Assembly (NCBI GenBank): GCA_902362715.1
Contig: CABIXN010000001.1
Coordinates: 255,735-319,734 of the forward strand
Direction: 5' to 3'
Origin: Lachnospiraceae bacterium
GTDB taxonomy: Bacteria > Bacillota > Clostridia > Lachnospirales > Lachnospiraceae
DNA length: 64,000 nt
The notes under the pieces were generated by a model. It had not been told where the DNA came from. It saw nothing but the letters and a program-made list of their open reading frames with translations, and did not search any database. The position numbers and the translations under genes are program-made. Shown piece after piece: positions 33,902 to 42,059 of this stretch (within the stretch, counting starts at the first letter, position 1; each line of letters begins with the position of its first letter).

Positions 33902-33936
33902 ACCGGCAGCCAGAGGTTTTGGCTGCCGGTATTTTA
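33902..33936 (+). terminator. Terminator of prfC
   Basis: ACCGGCAGCC (33902-33911) and GGCTGCCGGT (33921-33930), a perfect 10-bp stem with a 9-nt loop, followed by ATTTTA. Confidence 0.8.
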
Positions 33937-33967
33937 CGTTACAGGAAAGTTTTTGCCAACGTCTTCC

Positions 33968-34025
33968 CTGATATATAAAAACTGCTTGCCGGAAAAGGTC
34001 CGGCAGTGTATAGTTTTCCTATCAG
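33968..34025 (+). other. Long nested hairpin between prfC and recA
   Basis: Three sets of complementary arms nest: CTGATA (33968-33973)/TATCAG (34020-34025), AAAACT/AGTTTT, and GCCGG/CCGGC at the tip. No T-run follows. The gap 33881-34182 holds this, the prfC terminator and the recA promoter, with no gene. The structure could be a small RNA or second terminator-like element; its function is unknown. Confidence 0.45.
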
Positions 34026-34110
34026 CGAGATGATCTTTGTGCATGTTTGCCTGGAATCTAAGGGCATATTTCCATACCGGCCTGACAAAAAGAAAAGATA
34101 AAACTTTGAG

Positions 34111-34139
34111 TTGACTTTTTTCTGAATCTATAATATATT
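34111..34139 (+). promoter_or_regulatory. Sigma-A promoter of recA
   Basis: TTGACT (34111-34116), 17-bp spacer, TATATT (34134-34139). Confidence 0.75.
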
Positions 34140-34152
34140 AGACATAGACAAA

Positions 34153-34166
34153 CGAACATAAGTTCG
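34153..34166. promoter_or_regulatory. LexA (SOS) box of recA
   Basis: CGAACATAAGTTCG fits the Gram-positive SOS box CGAAC-N4-GTTCG with perfect arms. It sits just after the predicted transcription start and before the AAGGAGA ribosome site, where LexA would block recA until DNA damage. Confidence 0.88.
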
Positions 34167-34182
34167 TATAAGGAGATTAGAA

Positions 34183-35229
34183 ATGGCTAAAGACGATAAA
34201 TTAAAAGCATTGGATGCTGCAATTTCGCAGATTGAAAAACAATATGGAAAAGGCGCTGTGATGAAGCTTGGGGATTCCGGCGCTGATATGAATGTAGAAA
34301 CGGTTCCTACAGGGGCGCTGAGTCTTGACATCGCTCTGGGGCTGGGAGGTGTGCCAAGGGGCAGAATTATAGAAGTGTACGGACCGGAGTCCAGCGGTAA
34401 GACAACCGTAGCGCTTCACATGGTTGCGGAGGTTCAGAAAAGCGGCGGAATTGCCGGATTTATTGATGCAGAGCACGCACTGGATCCTGTTTATGCCAAG
34501 AATATCGGAGTGGATATTGACAATCTGTATATTTCACAGCCGGATAATGGAGAGCAGGCCCTGGAGATTACAGAGACCATGGTGCGTTCCGGTGCGGTTG
34601 ATATTGTAATTGTGGACTCTGTGGCGGCACTGGTGCCAAAGGCAGAGATCGACGGAGACATGGGTGATTCTCATGTGGGACTTCAGGCCCGTCTGATGTC
34701 TCAGGCCCTGCGTAAGCTTACTGCGGTTATCAGCAAGTCCAACTGTATTGTTATTTTTATCAATCAGCTTCGTGAGAAGGTAGGGGTTATGTTTGGCAAT
34801 CCGGAGACGACTACAGGAGGCCGTGCGTTAAAGTTTTATTCTTCCATCCGTCTGGATGTCAGAAGGATCGAGGCATTGAAGCAGAGTGGTGAGATTGTGG
34901 GCAACCGTACAAGGATCAAAGTAGTAAAGAATAAAATTGCTCCGCCATTTAAGGAGGCGGAATTTGATATCATGTTTGGCCAGGGCATTTCAAGAGAAGG
35001 AGATATTCTTGATCTAGCGGCAAATATTGGTGTTGTGAACAAATCAGGCGCATGGTATGCCTATAATGAAGAGAAGATTGGACAGGGAAGGGAAAACGCG
35101 AAAAACTTTCTGCGTGAGAATCCTGCCATCCGGGATGAGATTGAAGTGAAAGTCCGTGGATTCTATCACTTAAACGGAGGTGAGGAAATTCCTGAGAACG
35201 AAGAAGGGGTATCAGAGCAGGAGGTTTAA
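34183..35229 (+). CDS. recA: Recombinase RecA
   Basis: 348 residues. Walker [10 protein letters not shown] near residue 70, the MAW-type [10 protein letters not shown] region, Walker B region [18 protein letters not shown], and the L2/ATP region [26 protein letters not shown] are all intact. It forms filaments on single-stranded DNA, catalyses strand exchange and triggers LexA cleavage. Controlled by the SOS box upstream and followed by recX, its regulator. Confidence 0.98.
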   Translation: MAKDDKLKALDAAISQIEKQYGKGAVMKLGDSGADMNVETVPTGALSLDIALGLGGVPRGRIIEVYGPESSGKTTVALHMVAEVQKSGGIAGFIDAEHALDPVYAKNIGVDIDNLYISQPDNGEQALEITETMVRSGAVDIVIVDSVAALVPKAEIDGDMGDSHVGLQARLMSQALRKLTAVISKSNCIVIFINQLREKVGVMFGNPETTTGGRALKFYSSIRLDVRRIEALKQSGEIVGNRTRIKVVKNKIAPPFKEAEFDIMFGQGISREGDILDLAANIGVVNKSGAWYAYNEEKIGQGRENAKNFLRENPAIRDEIEVKVRGFYHLNGGEEIPENEEGVSEQEV

Positions 35230-35269
35230 ATGATAGCTGCGCGGCAGATTGTTTGTGAGGCAAAGGAAG

Positions 35270-35878
35270 ATGCTGATTGAAGAGATAACTGTAATGAAAA
35301 ACGGAAAAGTAAAAATCCGGCTGGAAGATCATATAGAATTCCTGCTTTATAAGTCTGAAGCAGGAAAGTTCCAGCTGAAAGCAGGGGATGAGCTGAAAGA
35401 AGAGCAGTGGCTTTACATAAAGACAGAGATACTGCAAAAGCGGGCCAAAAAACGGGCCATGCATCTTCTAGAGAAAATGGACCGTTCGGAAAAGCAGCTT
35501 CGGGATAAGCTGAAAGAAGGCATGTATCCTGCAGACGTTATGGACGCAGCTATTGATTATGTGAAATCGTATCATTATATTGATGATGAACGGTACGCAA
35601 GAAATTTAATCCGTTATCAGCAGGAGAAAAAAAGCCGTCTTCAGATGAAAATGGATCTGCTTAAGAGAGGTATTTCTTCCGAAATCATAGACAATGCCAT
35701 GGAGGAAGAATGTCAGGTTTCTTCTGAAGATCTGATTTTAAAGCTGTTAGAGAAAAAAGGATACCAGCGGGGATGCACGGATGACTCACAGCGCAGAAAA
35801 ATTTATAATTTTTTACTTCGCAAAGGATTTCGCAGTGATGAAATCAGCCGATGTATGGGGCTGCACCAATATGATTAG
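35270..35878 (+). CDS. recX: RecX regulatory protein
   Basis: 202 residues of three-helix RecX repeats (ALHLLEKMDRSEKQLRDKL-like; DDERYARNLIRYQQEKKSRL; GYQRGCTDDSQRRKIYNFLL). It modulates RecA filaments. The start ATG 35270 is chosen over an in-frame TTG at 35249; GAGG lies about 9 bp before it. A very short 16-codon frame (35230-35280) starts at the recA stop (TAAATG) and overlaps the recX start; it may couple translation. Confidence 0.9.
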   Translation: MLIEEITVMKNGKVKIRLEDHIEFLLYKSEAGKFQLKAGDELKEEQWLYIKTEILQKRAKKRAMHLLEKMDRSEKQLRDKLKEGMYPADVMDAAIDYVKSYHYIDDERYARNLIRYQQEKKSRLQMKMDLLKRGISSEIIDNAMEEECQVSSEDLILKLLEKKGYQRGCTDDSQRRKIYNFLLRKGFRSDEISRCMGLHQYD

Positions 35879-35910
35879 AAATGGCCGGGAGGATTCCCGG
35901 TTATTTCTAT
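35878..35910 (+). terminator. Terminator of recA-recX
   Basis: GAAAT-GCCGGGA pairs with TCCCGG-ATTTC around GGAT. No long T-run, but the stem is GC-rich at its tip. Confidence 0.65.
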
Positions 35911-36057
35911 ATCGGTTCGGTGAAACAGAAAAAATCCGTGCTGGTGCGCATCAACAGTATTTTTTGTTCCGGCTCCGTGTTTTTTTGCACAAAGTGCTTT
36001 TGCTTTTCCGGAAAAATGAAACTTCCATAAATTCATTGTACAAGTAACCGGAAATTA

Positions 36058-36155
36058 TGCTATAATAACTCAGGAATTTACCTAATCTGCAGATATTTTT
36101 GTTTTATGGAGCCGGATTGGATTTTAAACCTGGAACCGGCGGGATATTTGCAGAT
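36058..36155 (+). promoter_or_regulatory. Extended -10 promoter and structured leader of the SseB-domain gene
   Basis: TGCTATAAT (36058-36066) is an extended -10; GTACAA at 36038 would be the -35 at 17 bp. The leader then folds: ATCTGCA (36085-36091) pairs with TGCAGAT (36149-36155), followed inward by ATAT/ATAT, and an inner stem GCCGG (36111-36115)/CCGGC (36136-36140). The rest of the gap 35879-36201 has no gene. No known riboswitch class is recognised. Confidence 0.5.
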
Positions 36156-36201
36156 GGTTCTTATAAATAAGAGATCACTTTGATGATATAGGGGATATAA
36201 T

Positions 36202-37203
36202 ATGGAGAAAAAATATTTAAATCCGGAAGTATTAGAACTGGATAATCAGAAGCTAGAAGAGGCCATGAAGGTTTATATGGAAGCAAAGACACCTGAGAGC
36301 CTTGTAGATTTTATAAAGGCGTTAAAAGATGCGAAATTTTTAGTGCCCGTTGATTTTCCCAAAAAGATTGACCCGGCAGTTATGGAAAAAATGAAAAACA
36401 AAGAACGGTTAAAACCGGAAGAGCTTCCAAGAATGATGCCGGTTCTTGTTGTAAATAAAGACGGTGTCAGATTTGCCCCGGCTTTTACGGCTAAGGAACA
36501 TCTGCCTGAAAATCATAAATATAATGTTATTATGACTGTGGATTTTGTAGCGGTGCTTCAGGTGGCAAATGCCAAAGACACAAATACCAGAGGGATTTTG
36601 ATTAATCCGGGAAGTACAAAGCTGATTTTAAATCCGAAACTTTTGACTTTGATGGAAAAAGTAGTGAAAGGGATGTCTGTGGAAGATGCACTAAAAGAAG
36701 CAGGCGCGGCAGAAAGTGGTGAGAAAAAGGAAATCCGTATGACGCCGGAGCAGTTTCATGTATTTATCCGGAGAAATGTAGAGGTTGGTCTGCTTCCAAA
36801 GCTGGCTTTTCAGGAAAAGGGAAAGTTTATGGAGCGCATCTCAAAGGACCGGGAGCTGGCGGTGATGAATATTTATAAGAGCCTGTATAAAGACCAGGCG
36901 CCGTTTCCGTATACGGAAGATGATTTTGATATTATGGATTTAGAGATCAGCGATACATTATCAGTGACAGCTATAGGGCTTCCGGAGAAAAATCTTGCCC
37001 CGGGAATCTGCCAGAGCGTTTATCTGGTATGGAATCCACAGACAGATGAAGTACAGTATTATACCATTGAAAAAACAAAGGATGCAGATGATAATAAACT
37101 AGGCTGTGTAACTTTGGAAGGAAAATACGAAATTATAGGCGATGCACCGGCACATGGAAGTGAACTGTACGGCATTATAGAGATGTTAGAAGCCCAGAAT
37201 TAA
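36202..37203 (+). CDS. SseB-domain protein
   Basis: 333 residues. The N-terminal part (about 15-140) matches the SseB N-terminal domain (PF07179): MKVYMEAKTPESLVDFIKAL, later FLVPVDFP and ILINPGSTKLILNPKLL. A second, enhanced-serine-sensitivity-like half follows. SseB proteins are cytoplasmic with poorly known function; the name comes from altered serine sensitivity in Escherichia coli. No membrane segment. Co-transcribed with the 77-residue gene behind it. Confidence 0.8.
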   Translation: MEKKYLNPEVLELDNQKLEEAMKVYMEAKTPESLVDFIKALKDAKFLVPVDFPKKIDPAVMEKMKNKERLKPEELPRMMPVLVVNKDGVRFAPAFTAKEHLPENHKYNVIMTVDFVAVLQVANAKDTNTRGILINPGSTKLILNPKLLTLMEKVVKGMSVEDALKEAGAAESGEKKEIRMTPEQFHVFIRRNVEVGLLPKLAFQEKGKFMERISKDRELAVMNIYKSLYKDQAPFPYTEDDFDIMDLEISDTLSVTAIGLPEKNLAPGICQSVYLVWNPQTDEVQYYTIEKTKDADDNKLGCVTLEGKYEIIGDAPAHGSELYGIIEMLEAQN

Positions 37204-37228
37204 TACAATAAAGAAGAGGTATACGATT

Positions 37229-37462
37229 ATGATAAATCCAATGAAATTGATTCAGTTAAAACCAATGTGGGGAAAATTTCAGAAAAATCATCCTAAGTTC
37301 CGGCAGTTTTTTTCTGCGGCCGCTAAATCCGGTGTAAAGGAAGGAAGCGTAATATCCATTTCCATAAAAACAACAGAGGGGAAAGAACTCTCCACAAATG
37401 TGAAACTTACCAAAGAAGATATGGAGATGATTCACACAATTTCAGAAATGGTAAGAAGCTAA
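37229..37462 (+). CDS. Small hypothetical protein
   Basis: 77 residues, basic in the first half (LIQLKPMWGKFQKNHPKF) and ending with an alternating strand/helix pattern (VISISIKTTEGKELSTNVKL). The fold looks compact, without Cys motifs or membrane segments. It starts 25 bp after the SseB gene with GAGG 11 bp before ATG. I do not recognise a family. It may be specific to the Lachnospiraceae. Confidence 0.7.
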   Translation: MINPMKLIQLKPMWGKFQKNHPKFRQFFSAAAKSGVKEGSVISISIKTTEGKELSTNVKLTKEDMEMIHTISEMVRS

Positions 37463-37466
37463 ATAA

Positions 37467-37510
37467 CTGACAGTTCGTTTGTACCATCCTGTCATTAAAT
37501 AAAACCAGGA
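37467..37510 (+). promoter_or_regulatory. Candidate preQ1-I riboswitch aptamer
   Basis: TGACAG (37468-37473) and CTGTCA (37489-37494) form P1. The loop TTCGTTTGTACCATC and the A-rich tail TTAAATAAAACCAGG (37495-37509) match the H-type pseudoknot of preQ1-I aptamers: loop ACC would pair with tail GG, and the tail closely resembles that of the crystallised Thermoanaerobacter aptamer. It precedes the queD-queE-folE-queC-queF operon, the expected target, and a terminator follows. Confidence 0.75.
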
Positions 37511-37534
37511 CTACCAATTTATGAGAGATCGTAA

Positions 37535-37563
37535 AGGCCGCAGTCTGTTCTGCGGCTTTTTTT
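37535..37563 (+). terminator. Terminator serving as preQ1 riboswitch platform
   Basis: GCCGCAG (37537-37543) and CTGCGGC (37550-37556), perfect stem with a 6-nt loop and seven T residues. It would also end the SseB transcript. Confidence 0.85.
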
Positions 37564-37713
37564 ACTCTATAGGAAATACCATGTTGTGATAAAGCTGAAA
37601 AGTGCCGATTCCTATAGAGCAAAAAACGCTCCGCTGATGCTCGCACTGCGGCGGAGTGGAATCATGTCGCAAAAGCGACCCGCCGCAGGCGGAGAATGTG
37701 CTTTGCACATTCT
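37557..37713 (+). repeat. Dispersed structured repeat, copy B (complete)
   Basis: Starts at the T-run of the riboswitch terminator. Hairpin 1 has CTCTATAGGAAAT / ATTCCTATAGAG arms with flanking T and A tracts. Hairpin 2 has CTGCGGCGG / CCGCCGCAG enclosing GTCGC-AAAA-GCGAC. Hairpin 3 is GAATGTGC-TTT-GCACATTC with a T-run, itself a terminator shape. It ends 35 bp before queD, so it separates the riboswitch from the operon. Confidence 0.9.
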
Positions 37714-37747
37714 TTTTTAAACAGTTGAATAGATTGAGAGGAAATTT

Positions 37748-38188
37748 ATGTATATATTAAAGACAGAACAAAGTTTTGATTCGGCCCATTTTTTATATGG
37801 GTATGAAGGAAAATGCAGAAATCTCCATGGTCACAGATGGCGTGTGGTGGCAGAGATCTGTGCCGATACGCTGCAGCCACAAGGCCAGCTGAAAGGAATG
37901 GTGACAGACTTTGGAGATATAAAGAAGGATTTGCAGGAGCTGGCAGATTTTTATGATCATGCCTTGATTGCAGAAGAGGGGACGCTAAAGCCGGCTACAA
38001 AAGAGGCTTTCAAGGAGGAAGGCTTTCGGATTATCTGGGTGCCCTTCCGCCCTACAGCAGAAAATTTTTCCAGACATTTTTATGAGCTGTTAAAGGAAAA
38101 GGGATATCAGATGCATGCGGTATCTGTATATGAGACGCCAAATAATTGTGCCGTATACTGTGAGCAGAAAGAGAGGCAGAATGGCTAA
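37748..38188 (+). CDS. queD: 6-carboxy-5,6,7,8-tetrahydropterin synthase
   Basis: 146 residues; second step of preQ1 synthesis, from 7,8-dihydroneopterin triphosphate. Zinc ligands: FDSAHFLYGYEGKCRNLHGHRW (His residues) and the Cys of GKC; a further acid/base His lies in FYDHALI. FSRHFYELLKEKG and VYETPNNCAVY are family-typical. First gene of the queuosine-precursor operon, with repeat copy B just upstream. The ribosome site is GAGAGGAAA. Confidence 0.95.
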   Translation: MYILKTEQSFDSAHFLYGYEGKCRNLHGHRWRVVAEICADTLQPQGQLKGMVTDFGDIKKDLQELADFYDHALIAEEGTLKPATKEAFKEEGFRIIWVPFRPTAENFSRHFYELLKEKGYQMHAVSVYETPNNCAVYCEQKERQNG

Positions 38189-38849
38189 TTATAAAGTAGT
38201 AGAAATATTCAGCAGTATTAATGGAGAGGGTAAACGGGCCGGCCAGCTGGCAGTGTTTATCCGGATGCAGGGCTGTAATTTAAACTGCAGATATTGTGAT
38301 ACTGCATGGGCCAATGAAGAAGACTGCCGGTATCACTGGACTTCCACAGAAGAAATACTGGAACTGATTCACAGTATGGGGATTAAAAATGTTACAATTA
38401 CAGGAGGGGAACCTCTGCTGCAAAAGGATATTGGCGTATTATTAGAAAATCTGGCAGAAGAAAAGGAACTGCATGTTGAGATTGAAACAAATGGAAGTGT
38501 TGATTTAAAACCGTTTCTTGCAATGGAAAACAGACCTTCTTTTACCATGGATTATAAGCTGCCGGGCAGTGAAATGGAAGCTCATATGCTGACGGAAAAT
38601 TTTAGCTGTCTGGATCAGAGAGACACGGTAAAGTTTGTTGTGGCTGGCTGGGAAGATCTTGTGAGAGCCAAAGCGGTTATTGAACAGTTTGATCTGACAA
38701 AACAATGCAGTGTCTATTTAAGTCCTGTATACGGAGAAATAGACCTGGAAGAGATCGTGTATTTTATGAAACGAAATTGTATGAATGGAGTGACGATGCA
38801 GCTGCAGATGCATAAAATTATCTGGGATCCACAGCTGCGGGGCGTATAG
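38181..38849 (+). CDS. queE: 7-carboxy-7-deazaguanine synthase (radical SAM)
   Basis: 222 residues; third step of preQ1 synthesis. The cluster motif CNLNCRYC (CX3CX2C) binds the [4Fe-4S] and S-adenosylmethionine; ITGGEPLLQ and ETNGS are radical-SAM landmarks. Start 38181 ([17 protein letters not shown]) follows GAGAGG and overlaps the queD end by 8 bases; an earlier in-frame ATG lies inside queD. Confidence 0.95.
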   Translation: MANYKVVEIFSSINGEGKRAGQLAVFIRMQGCNLNCRYCDTAWANEEDCRYHWTSTEEILELIHSMGIKNVTITGGEPLLQKDIGVLLENLAEEKELHVEIETNGSVDLKPFLAMENRPSFTMDYKLPGSEMEAHMLTENFSCLDQRDTVKFVVAGWEDLVRAKAVIEQFDLTKQCSVYLSPVYGEIDLEEIVYFMKRNCMNGVTMQLQMHKIIWDPQLRGV

Positions 38850-38862
38850 AGGAGAGTGCAGA

Positions 38863-39444
38863 ATGGCAATTGATCAAAAGGCAGTAGAAGAGCATATTAA
38901 AGGTCTGCTGGCAGCCCTTGGAGATAACCCAGACAGAGAGGGGCTGAAGGATACGCCTAAGCGAGTGGCCCGGATGTATGCGGAAGTGTTTGAGGGAATG
39001 AATTATACCAACCATGAGATTGCGCAGATGTTTGACAAAACCTTTGAAGAAGATCTGACTTTTTCGCGGGAAAACAGTGATTTTGTAATTGTAAAAGATA
39101 TAGATATTTTCAGTTACTGCGAGCATCACATGGCTTTGATGTATGACATGAAGGTTACGGTGGCCTATGTTCCAAGAGGAAAGGTGATAGGCCTCAGCAA
39201 AATAGCCAGAATCGCAGATATGGTGTCAAAACGTCTGCAGTTACAGGAGCGGATTGGAACAGATATTGCGGAGATTATACAGGAAGTAACCGGTTCCGAG
39301 GATGTGGCGGTACTGATTGAAGGATGTCACAGCTGCATGACTGCTAGAGGAATTAAAAAAACGGATGCAAAAACATATACAAGTACACTCAGGGGCAGAT
39401 TTCAGACAGATGTTATGCTTCAGATGAGACTAAATGTAAAATAA
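38863..39444 (+). CDS. folE: GTP cyclohydrolase I
   Basis: 193 residues; makes 7,8-dihydroneopterin triphosphate from GTP, the entry to both folate and queuosine. [11 protein letters not shown] and [11 protein letters not shown] contain the zinc ligands; [12 protein letters not shown] is a family signature. Placement within the que genes suggests it mainly feeds QueD. Confidence 0.96.
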   Translation: MAIDQKAVEEHIKGLLAALGDNPDREGLKDTPKRVARMYAEVFEGMNYTNHEIAQMFDKTFEEDLTFSRENSDFVIVKDIDIFSYCEHHMALMYDMKVTVAYVPRGKVIGLSKIARIADMVSKRLQLQERIGTDIAEIIQEVTGSEDVAVLIEGCHSCMTARGIKKTDAKTYTSTLRGRFQTDVMLQMRLNVK

Positions 39445-39455
39445 GAGGATAAAAA

Positions 39456-40136
39456 ATGAGAGCACTGGTATTATTCAGCGGAGGCGTGGACAGTACAACC
39501 TGTCTGGCTCTGGCAGTAGAAAAATATGGAAAAGAAAATGTTACAGCTCTGTCCGTGTCATACGGGCAGAAACATGTAAAAGAAATTGAAGCATCTAAAA
39601 AGATTGCGGAATATTATGAGGTTGAGCATCTGTACCTGGACCTGGGGGAGATTTTTGAATACAGCGACTGTTCCCTGTTATCTCATTCGGAGCGGGAAAT
39701 ACCTGAGGAATCCTATGCAGAGCAGATAGAAAAAAGTGGCGGTAAGCCGGTGTCCACATACGTACCATTTCGAAACGGACTGTTTTTATCAAGTGCTGCA
39801 AGTATTGCCTTATCCAGAAACTGCAGTGTTATTTATTACGGGGCCCACAGTGATGATGCGGCGGGCAGCGCCTATCCAGACTGCTCTGAGGCGTTCAACC
39901 GGGCTATGGGCGAAGCCATTTATCTGGGAAGCGGAAAACAGGTGGCTATTGAGGCGCCCTTTGTGAACGTTTCCAAAGCACAGATTGTGAAGACGGGGCT
40001 TGCCCTTAAGGTGCCCTATGAACTGACCTGGAGCTGCTATGAGGGAGCAGAGCATCCCTGCGGTGTCTGCGGGACGTGTCTGGACCGGGCACGGGCTTTT
40101 GAAGAAAACGGGATCAGCGATCCAGCAGGGATTTAA
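39456..40136 (+). CDS. queC: 7-cyano-7-deazaguanine synthase
   Basis: 226 residues; ATP-dependent conversion of CDG to preQ0. The PP-loop is [10 protein letters not shown] at the N-terminus. The zinc site is at the C-terminus ([18 protein letters not shown], with an earlier Cys in TWSCYEG). Fourth gene of the operon, 13 bp before queF. Confidence 0.97.
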   Translation: MRALVLFSGGVDSTTCLALAVEKYGKENVTALSVSYGQKHVKEIEASKKIAEYYEVEHLYLDLGEIFEYSDCSLLSHSEREIPEESYAEQIEKSGGKPVSTYVPFRNGLFLSSAASIALSRNCSVIYYGAHSDDAAGSAYPDCSEAFNRAMGEAIYLGSGKQVAIEAPFVNVSKAQIVKTGLALKVPYELTWSCYEGAEHPCGVCGTCLDRARAFEENGISDPAGI

Positions 40137-40149
40137 CAGGAGGTATTTT

Positions 40150-40647
40150 ATGACAGGAAGAAATCAGGAAGAAGTAAAGGGAATTACACTCCTTGGAAAT
40201 CAGGGAACGGCTTATCCGGATGATTATGCTCCGCAGGTACTTGAGACATTTGTAAACAAACATCCCAACCATGATTATTTTGTGAAGTTTAACTGCCCGG
40301 AGTTTACAAGTCTGTGCCCCATTACCGGCCAGCCGGATTTTGCGGCAATTACAATTTCTTATGTGCCTGGAGAGCGGATGGTGGAGAGTAAATCCTTAAA
40401 ACTGTACCTGTTTAGTTTCCGCAATCACGGAGATTTTCATGAGGACTGTATGAACATTATTATGAATGATCTGATACGTCTTATGGATCCTAAATATATC
40501 GAGGTATGGGGAAAGTTTACTCCAAGAGGAGGGATTTCTATTGACCCCTACTGCAATTATGGAAAACCGGGAACAAGATGGGAAGAAGTGGCATGGAACA
40601 GGCTGGCCAATCATGATCTGTATCCGGAAAAAATAGACAACCGATGA
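40150..40647 (+). CDS. queF: NADPH-dependent 7-cyano-7-deazaguanine reductase
   Basis: 165 residues, the short (YkvM) type. It reduces preQ0 to preQ1, the riboswitch ligand. The catalytic Cys is in [31 protein letters not shown] is the conserved substrate loop. Start 40150 follows AGGAGG; upstream in-frame ATGs lie inside queC. Confidence 0.96.
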   Translation: MTGRNQEEVKGITLLGNQGTAYPDDYAPQVLETFVNKHPNHDYFVKFNCPEFTSLCPITGQPDFAAITISYVPGERMVESKSLKLYLFSFRNHGDFHEDCMNIIMNDLIRLMDPKYIEVWGKFTPRGGISIDPYCNYGKPGTRWEEVAWNRLANHDLYPEKIDNR

Positions 40648-40661
40648 GAGGTCTGTAAAAT

Positions 40662-41210
40662 ATGGAAAAAGCAGAAAGAATTGACAGAGTTTTAAAATAC
40701 CGGGGAGCGATTCTGGACTTTTATGATGATTTGATGGAGCTTCCGGACGGCTCTGTGTCCCACTGGGATTATATTGAACACAGAAACGGCGCTGCAGCAG
40801 TACTGCCTGTTCTTTCTGACGGCAGAATTTTAATGGTCCGCCAGTACCGGAATGCGTTAAACCGGGAGATGTTAGAGCTTCCTGCGGGAGCTAAAGACGG
40901 AAGAACTGAACCATCTGAGGCTTGTGCGGCCAGAGAACTAGAAGAAGAGACCGGCTACCGGGCCGGGAAAATGGAAAAGCTGATTACAGTCTGCACAACG
41001 GGAGCGTTTTGTAATGAGTCCATCGAGATCTATCTGGCAACAGAGCTGATAAAAACCCATCAACAGCTTGATAGGGATGAATTTCTTCAGGTGGAGATCT
41101 GGGATCTTCCTACACTGTGCCATAAGATCTTTACCCAGGAAATTACGGATGCAAAAACAGTATCAGGTATTCTGGCCTATAAATGCAGAATGGAACATTC
41201 CCATATCTAA
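40662..41210 (+). CDS. nudF: NUDIX hydrolase, ADP-ribose pyrophosphatase type
   Basis: 182 residues. The Nudix box GX5EX7REUXEEXGU is intact in the segment from GAKDGRTEPSEAC to ARELEEETGY (residues about 72-94). The preceding LMVRQYRNALNREMLELPAG is the classic ADP-ribose pyrophosphatase signature. It hydrolyses ADP-ribose to AMP and ribose-5-phosphate. It follows queF by 14 bp, so it may be read through from the que operon. In Bacillus nudF also lies close to spoIIM and xerD. Confidence 0.9.
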   Translation: MEKAERIDRVLKYRGAILDFYDDLMELPDGSVSHWDYIEHRNGAAAVLPVLSDGRILMVRQYRNALNREMLELPAGAKDGRTEPSEACAARELEEETGYRAGKMEKLITVCTTGAFCNESIEIYLATELIKTHQQLDRDEFLQVEIWDLPTLCHKIFTQEITDAKTVSGILAYKCRMEHSHI

Positions 41211-41285
41211 ATATTGTAAATAATTTTCTCAGACAGGCATATGCTGTTATAGGAGAAGTCTTATTTCAGAAAGGATTGTGTCTGT

Positions 41286-41918
41286 ATGGAAAGTTATCAA
41301 CACGATGTTTATACATATGTACAAAAGTATCCGTCAAAAATTTCAGCGGCCCTTATTTACCGCCTGCTGTTTTTCGGGTGCTTTTTTGCTGCTATATTAC
41401 TTGCCAATATTGGGTGGAAAAGCGAGGCGTCCTGGATCGGCTATTTAAACGAGAACAGTTTTATTCAACAGATGGCAGGTACAGGCCAGATAGAAAGCCA
41501 CATGGCATTGATTTTAAAACAAAGACTGCCTTACTGGCTGATTTTAGTCTGCTTTAGCCAGACCGTTCCCGGGCTTATTTATGCGGGAGTGTTTGCGGGC
41601 TGGCAGGGGATTTCCTTTGGCTTCATTTTTTCTGCTATGCTGGCGCGGTATGGGATTCGGGGAATTGCAGTTTTTGCAGGAATGTGTTTTCCTCAATTTT
41701 TGATTTATCTTGTAAGTTTTATTCTGATGTACCGGCTGATGTTGATGTACCGGAGAGGGAAACAGGAACAGATTGGCAGGGGCGGCAGTATGACCGTACA
41801 GAAAAAAGTGGTTTATCTTGTGTTTTGTGTGATTTTATCAGCAGTATTCTTGTGCGGCATATTTGCGGAAAATTATGTAAACCCATACATATTAAATCAA
41901 ATTGTAAAAATACTGTAA
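41286..41918 (+). CDS. spoIIM: Stage II sporulation protein M
   Basis: 210 residues with about five membrane helices (RLLFFGCFFAAILLANIGW; LILVCFSQTVPGLIYAGVFA; ISFGFIFSAMLARYG; AVFAGMCFPQFLIYLVSFIL; VVYLVFCVILSAVFLCGIF). The order nudF-spoIIM-xerD supports SpoIIM, part of the DMP complex that thins septal peptidoglycan during engulfment. Sequence similarity in this family is low, so context carries much of the weight. AAAGGA precedes the start by about 9 bp. Confidence 0.8.
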   Translation: MESYQHDVYTYVQKYPSKISAALIYRLLFFGCFFAAILLANIGWKSEASWIGYLNENSFIQQMAGTGQIESHMALILKQRLPYWLILVCFSQTVPGLIYAGVFAGWQGISFGFIFSAMLARYGIRGIAVFAGMCFPQFLIYLVSFILMYRLMLMYRRGKQEQIGRGGSMTVQKKVVYLVFCVILSAVFLCGIFAENYVNPYILNQIVKIL

Positions 41919-41945
41919 TCATATTGTAATTAAGTTAATTAGTAT

Positions 41946-42002
41946 TTGATTTTATGTAAAATAGCACTTATAATAGACCTGACTGGTATTTTTAGGTCAG
42001 GT
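41946..42002 (+). promoter_or_regulatory. Sigma-A promoter of xerD with hairpin at the start site
   Basis: TTGATT (41946-41951), 17-bp spacer, TATAAT (41969-41974). A perfect 7-bp stem ACCTGAC (41977-41983)/GTCAGGT (41996-42002) overlaps the predicted start of transcription, so it could be an operator or a 5' RNA hairpin. Confidence 0.7.
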
Positions 42003-42059
42003 GGAGTGTGAAGGTCATATTTTCACTGATTTTTAAGGTAAAATGGAGTAATTGAGTTC

